A program made the translations under genes and the position numbers. Positions 5,226-7,996 of a stretch of 7,996 nucleotides of DNA are shown here, one piece after another (within the stretch, counting starts at the first letter, position 1; each line of letters starts with the position of its first letter). Source of the DNA: CAZMFZ01 sp046152935 (GTDB taxonomy: Bacteria; Bacteroidota; Bacteroidia; Cytophagales; UBA9547); contig JBJXGB010000008.1 in the NCBI GenBank assembly GCA_046152935.1, forward strand, positions 1-7,996, read 5' to 3'. The notes under the pieces were generated by a model, which did no database searches, was not told where the DNA came from, and saw only the letters and a program-made list of their open reading frames with translations.

Positions 5226-6134
5226 ATGGATAAATATTTCATAAATATTAAAGATAGTTTTTTTTCTTTATGGGCTGGTTTCGGGCTCACTTTCTCGCAT
5301 TTGAAAGAAGCGAGGCATAGGCACAAGCCGACCAATGTGCAAGCATCAGATTATTTTTTGGAAAATAAGGGAATTGTGACGCTTTCGTATCCTTTTGAAG
5401 CCATTCCTCTGCCCGACAATGGCCGCTACCGCTTGCACAACGAAATAGACGACTGCATTGTCTGCGACAAATGTGCGGTAGTTTGCCCAGTAGATTGCAT
5501 TGCGATTGAAACGATAAAAACGCCAGAGCCGATTGGCGAAACTTCAGATGGCTCCGTGAAGCGACTTTGGGCTGAAAAATTTGACATAGACATGGCAAAA
5601 TGTTGCTTTTGTGGGCTTTGCACCACAGTTTGCCCCACAGAATGCCTGACCATGACGAAAGTATACGATTTTAGTGAGGTAGATATTCGGAATATGAATT
5701 ACCATTTTACCAATTTGACTCCAGATTTGGCCGATGATAAAAAGAAATTGTACGACCAATTTGTAAAGGAAAAAGAGGAATCGAAGAGACAGCAAGCAGA
5801 AGCAAAACTTGCCACCGAAAATGAAATTGCTATTCTCCAACCAGAAAAACAACAGTTTCAGCCAGCGGTAAAAGTAGCTTACAAACCTCTAATAAAGCCA
5901 ATGGTAAAGAAGGATGCAGGAGCGGACTTATCAACAAACAATGTGGATAACTATATTGATACATTGAAACCACTTGAAAATGAGATAGTTGCAAAAGGAG
6001 ATATTATAGATCAGCAACAATTGGAAAATCAAACACAAACAAAAGAAAAAGCAGATGAACTCGAAAAACCAGCCATAAAAAAGCCTGTTTTTAAGCCCGT
6101 AATGAAAAAGCCAGATTGGCCTTCACATAATTAA
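5226..6134 (+). CDS. nuoI: NADH-quinone oxidoreductase subunit I with long C-terminal tail
   Basis: NuoI is the peripheral-arm subunit of respiratory complex I that carries iron-sulfur clusters N6a and N6b and passes electrons towards the quinone site. Both 4Fe-4S motifs are intact: C77-x2-C80-x2-C83-x3-C87-P and C126-x2-C129-x2-C132-x3-C136-P. An N-terminal amphipathic segment (about 8-25) matches the membrane-contact helix. The family is usually about 160-180 residues. Here about 130 extra residues follow position 170: a charged, probably coiled segment (168-200), then a Gln/Lys/Pro-rich, low-complexity region with two related basic motifs, YKPLIKPMVKK (219-229) and KKPVFKPVMKKP (285-296). 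The tail is open to the stop without frameshift. It starts a two-gene unit with nuoJ, 13 nt downstream; nuoH is not upstream, where crcB points away. Confidence 0.93.
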   Translation: MDKYFINIKDSFFSLWAGFGLTFSHLKEARHRHKPTNVQASDYFLENKGIVTLSYPFEAIPLPDNGRYRLHNEIDDCIVCDKCAVVCPVDCIAIETIKTPEPIGETSDGSVKRLWAEKFDIDMAKCCFCGLCTTVCPTECLTMTKVYDFSEVDIRNMNYHFTNLTPDLADDKKKLYDQFVKEKEESKRQQAEAKLATENEIAILQPEKQQFQPAVKVAYKPLIKPMVKKDAGADLSTNNVDNYIDTLKPLENEIVAKGDIIDQQQLENQTQTKEKADELEKPAIKKPVFKPVMKKPDWPSHN

Positions 6135-6147
6135 GCCACAATAGAAA

Positions 6148-6669
6148 TTGATAGTACAACAAATAATATTTTACATCTTTTCTGCATTGACAGTTTGCTC
6201 GGCCATTTTTTTATTATTGACCAAAAATATTGTGCACGCAGCCTTTTCGTTTTTAGCAGTATTGTTGGGCGTGGCGATTTCGTTTGTGTATATGAATGCT
6301 GAATTTTTAGCAGTATCTCAAATACTTATATATGTGGGAGGAGTGCTGGTGTTGCTAATTTTCGGGGTGATGCTTACCAATGCTTCTGCATTTATAGAAA
6401 ATAGTCGGTTTTCGTTTCAGCAATTTTTTTTAATCGCAATTGCGATGGTATTTGGAGCGATATTGATTTACGCTTTACAAAAAGTAGATTTCATAAATCA
6501 ACAATATTCACCAAATGCAAATATTGAAAATATAACTTTGCCGCAAAAAGTAGGCTATTTTTTGATTACAGATTTTATTGTACCATTTGAAGCTTCGGGA
6601 GTATTGCTACTGATAGCTTTGATAGGTGCAGCCACAATAGCTGGCAGTAAAAGGCAGTCAAGGTTTTAA
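6148..6669 (+). CDS. nuoJ: NADH-quinone oxidoreductase subunit J
   Basis: NuoJ (ND6) is a membrane-arm subunit of complex I, next to the quinone channel, with a role in coupling to proton pumping. The 173-residue product has five hydrophobic segments (about 5-24, 30-49, 54-76, 90-110, 146-167). The third holds the conserved YVGGVLVLLIFGVML stretch (62-76), the pi-bulge helix of ND6. The last starts with FEASGVLLLIALIGAA. The length is normal for the family. The start is TTG at 6148: the in-frame codon TAG at 6142-6144 blocks any earlier start, and the next in-frame ATG lies after the first helix. It follows nuoI by 13 nt. nuoK, the usual next gene, is missing; a convergent surface-protein gene follows instead. 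Confidence 0.93.
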   Translation: MIVQQIIFYIFSALTVCSAIFLLLTKNIVHAAFSFLAVLLGVAISFVYMNAEFLAVSQILIYVGGVLVLLIFGVMLTNASAFIENSRFSFQQFFLIAIAMVFGAILIYALQKVDFINQQYSPNANIENITLPQKVGYFLITDFIVPFEASGVLLLIALIGAATIAGSKRQSRF

Positions 6670-6679
6670 ATCTTGACTG
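6655..6679 (+). repeat. Hairpin spanning the nuoJ stop codon
   Basis: CAGTCAAG (6655-6662) and its exact reverse complement CTTGACTG (6672-6679) flank a 9-nt loop that contains the nuoJ TAA (6667-6669). No T-run follows, so alone it is not a terminator. It may protect the mRNA 3' end or belong to a dispersed repeat family. Confidence 0.55.
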
Positions 6680-6689
6680 TGTTAGGTTG

Positions 6690-6733
6690 AACTTCCCTAA
6701 AGTTGATAATTTTCGGGAAGTTTGTTTTTATTT
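6690..6733 (+). terminator. Intrinsic terminator after nuoJ
   Basis: AACTTCCC (6690-6697) pairs with GGGAAGTT (6715-6722). After one mismatch, AAA and TTT add further pairs inside. A T-rich tail (TTTTTATTT, 6725-6733) follows on the + strand, so it should end the nuoIJ transcript. It overlaps the last codons of the convergent gene by a few bases. On the minus strand the following sequence is not T-rich. Confidence 0.75.
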
Positions 6734-7996
6734 CAATAACGTAACGGTATTGTATATTTTTTCGGGTTCTGAGCCTTGTACTTTGTATTGGACGATCCAA
6801 GTGTAAACGCCTGTGGCAAAGCCTTCGCCAGCCCAACCGGTGCTGCTCATTTCATCAAAATTATCCGATTCAAATACTTTGTTGCCAAGCGTATTAAAAA
6901 TAGTGATCCTAAACTGGCTTTTGTCTATATCGTTATCCACATTATTGTAAAACACCTTGAAAGTTTTGTTTTTCTCATCAGCCGAGGCTGGGCTAAAAAC
7001 AGTAGGCACATAAAATTTAATGATTTTACTTTTTACTTGAATATTAAGAGAAGCACCTGAAACACAGCCATCGGCATTTGTGCCCGTAAGGCTGATTGTG
7101 TAGCCGCCAGGGCTGTCGAAGGTTTGCGATAATTTTTGCAAATTGCTAATGGCAGGTGTAAAATCTGACACACCGCTCACACTTCTTATTTGCCACGCGT
7201 ATTGCAAACCACTTTCATTGGCATTGAAATCGTAGTTTTCATTTATTTTCAATGTGCCTTCAGGACCTGCAATAGATATAGGAGTTGATATTTTGGTGCC
7301 GATTTTTATGTTGCTGGCACTGGAGCAGCCACTGATATTGGAAACTACGGTAAAAGTAAAAATTTCTTCTTTAGCCTCTGTTGCTGCTGTAAAAGTAGGT
7401 TTGTAAGTAGAAATAGTGTTTGGCGTCCAGGAAATATTGTTTTCACTAGCTTCTGTATCTAACAATACTTTGATTTCTTTGGTATTGCCTGTGCAGATAT
7501 TTACTACACTGTCGTTTTTTACTTGCAATGTCGGTAAAGGTTTTAGAACAATACTTACCGAATCTTTATCTGTGCAACGAGAAGCATCTGCAATTGAGAC
7601 CAAAATTTTCTGATTTGAGGTGATGGCTTTCGTATTGTACAAACTGTCTGTATTTTTTGTCAATATACCCAAAGGAGACCAAGTGAAAATGAAGGGAGCA
7701 ACGCCACCTTTTCTCGAAATTTGCAGATTGGTAACAATTTCGCCCGAACAAACTGATACGACACTGGCAATGGGCGAAACAAAAGCCATTTCAAGGCTGG
7801 TTTTTTTAATATTTACAAAATCTCTGGCTATGCAGTTTCTAAAATCGGTAGCCGTGACAGTGTAATTGATACCAGCTGTGCTTATCGCATTAGCCAAAGG
7901 GCTCGAAATGGTGGTATTATTTAAGCCTGTGGCAGGCGACCAATTGTATTTGTAGCCTGATATGGTATTGGGCGTGCCGGTGGCTGTGCTCACTAT
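6728..7996 (-). CDS. Large T9SS-secreted surface protein, C-terminal part, with type B sorting domain (partial)
   Basis: The last 422 residues of a larger protein are visible; the frame is open at the right edge, so the start is outside. It ends with a 99-residue domain (about 324-422) of the CHU_C / gliding-motility-associated type: FYVPTVFSPASADEKNKTF, then FRITIFNTLGNKVFES, TGWAGEGFATGVYTWIVQY and the final VTLLK. This is the type B signal that sends proteins through the type IX secretion system to the cell surface or medium. Before it are about four beta-rich, Ig/PKD-like modules of 60-90 residues (about 13-63, 78-152, 160-232, 238-322). They share NWSP/TWSP/SWTP or YAW motifs and Cys near module ends (54, 83, 141, 168, 224, 311). 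No enzyme domain is visible, so an adhesin or matrix role is a guess. It is convergent with nuoJ. Confidence 0.88.
   Translation of the reverse strand: MVSTATGTPNTISGYKYNWSPATGLNNTTISSPLANAISTAGINYTVTATDFRNCIARDFVNIKKTSLEMAFVSPIASVVSVCSGEIVTNLQISRKGGVAPFIFTWSPLGILTKNTDSLYNTKAITSNQKILVSIADASRCTDKDSVSIVLKPLPTLQVKNDSVVNICTGNTKEIKVLLDTEASENNISWTPNTISTYKPTFTAATEAKEEIFTFTVVSNISGCSSASNIKIGTKISTPISIAGPEGTLKINENYDFNANESGLQYAWQIRSVSGVSDFTPAISNLQKLSQTFDSPGGYTISLTGTNADGCVSGASLNIQVKSKIIKFYVPTVFSPASADEKNKTFKVFYNNVDNDIDKSQFRITIFNTLGNKVFESDNFDEMSSTGWAGEGFATGVYTWIVQYKVQGSEPEKIYNTVTLLK

Noticed and set aside
7416..7865. Plus-strand open frames over the right-hand gene
   Set aside because: They overlap the well-supported T9SS surface-protein frame on the minus strand and show no family features.

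Overview
The window comes from an AT-rich member of the Bacteroidota. The evidence is a C-terminal type IX secretion (T9SS) type B sorting domain on the right-hand gene, promoters of the TTTG / TAnnTTTG type, weak or absent Shine-Dalgarno sequences, and the order rpmH - rnpA - S41 peptidase, which recurs in this phylum. I cannot assign the class.

Layout, left to right. (1) The last 28 codons of an unrecognised + strand gene (1-84). (2) A 461-nt non-coding stretch (85-545). Its first 276 nt are strikingly poor in G on the + strand. It carries DnaA-box-like 9-mers, several inverted repeats, an AT-rich core and a good promoter, so it is a credible but unproven candidate for the chromosomal origin. 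(3) A + strand operon rpmH (L34) - rnpA (RNase P protein) - S41 C-terminal processing peptidase, 546-2852, with a long hairpin plus T-run between rpmH and rnpA. (4) A bidirectional terminator at 2909-2939. (5) A minus-strand operon 4648-2963: enoyl-CoA hydratase/isomerase, an ECF sigma factor of SigR-like type, and a small Cys-rich protein that aligns with RsrA-type zinc anti-sigma factors but lacks the usual histidine. (6) A minus-strand fluoride channel gene, crcB (5146-4781). (7) A + strand pair nuoI - nuoJ (5226-6669), two complex I subunits standing apart from nuoH and nuoK. NuoI has a long charged C-terminal tail and nuoJ starts with TTG. (8) Two hairpins at and after the nuoJ stop, then the convergent 3' part of a large secreted, cell-surface, T9SS-dependent protein (7996-6728, running off the window).

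The genes form three functional themes: replication and translation core (candidate origin, L34, RNase P), envelope and stress (S41 peptidase, sigma/anti-sigma pair, fluoride export, T9SS cargo) and energy metabolism (NuoI/J, acyl-CoA hydratase). I see no CRISPR array, transposase, tRNA or rRNA. No wholly new system is evident. The most worthwhile leads are the putative origin, the rpmH/rnpA attenuator-like hairpin, the atypical anti-sigma factor in an operon with an enoyl-CoA hydratase, and the split nuo locus.
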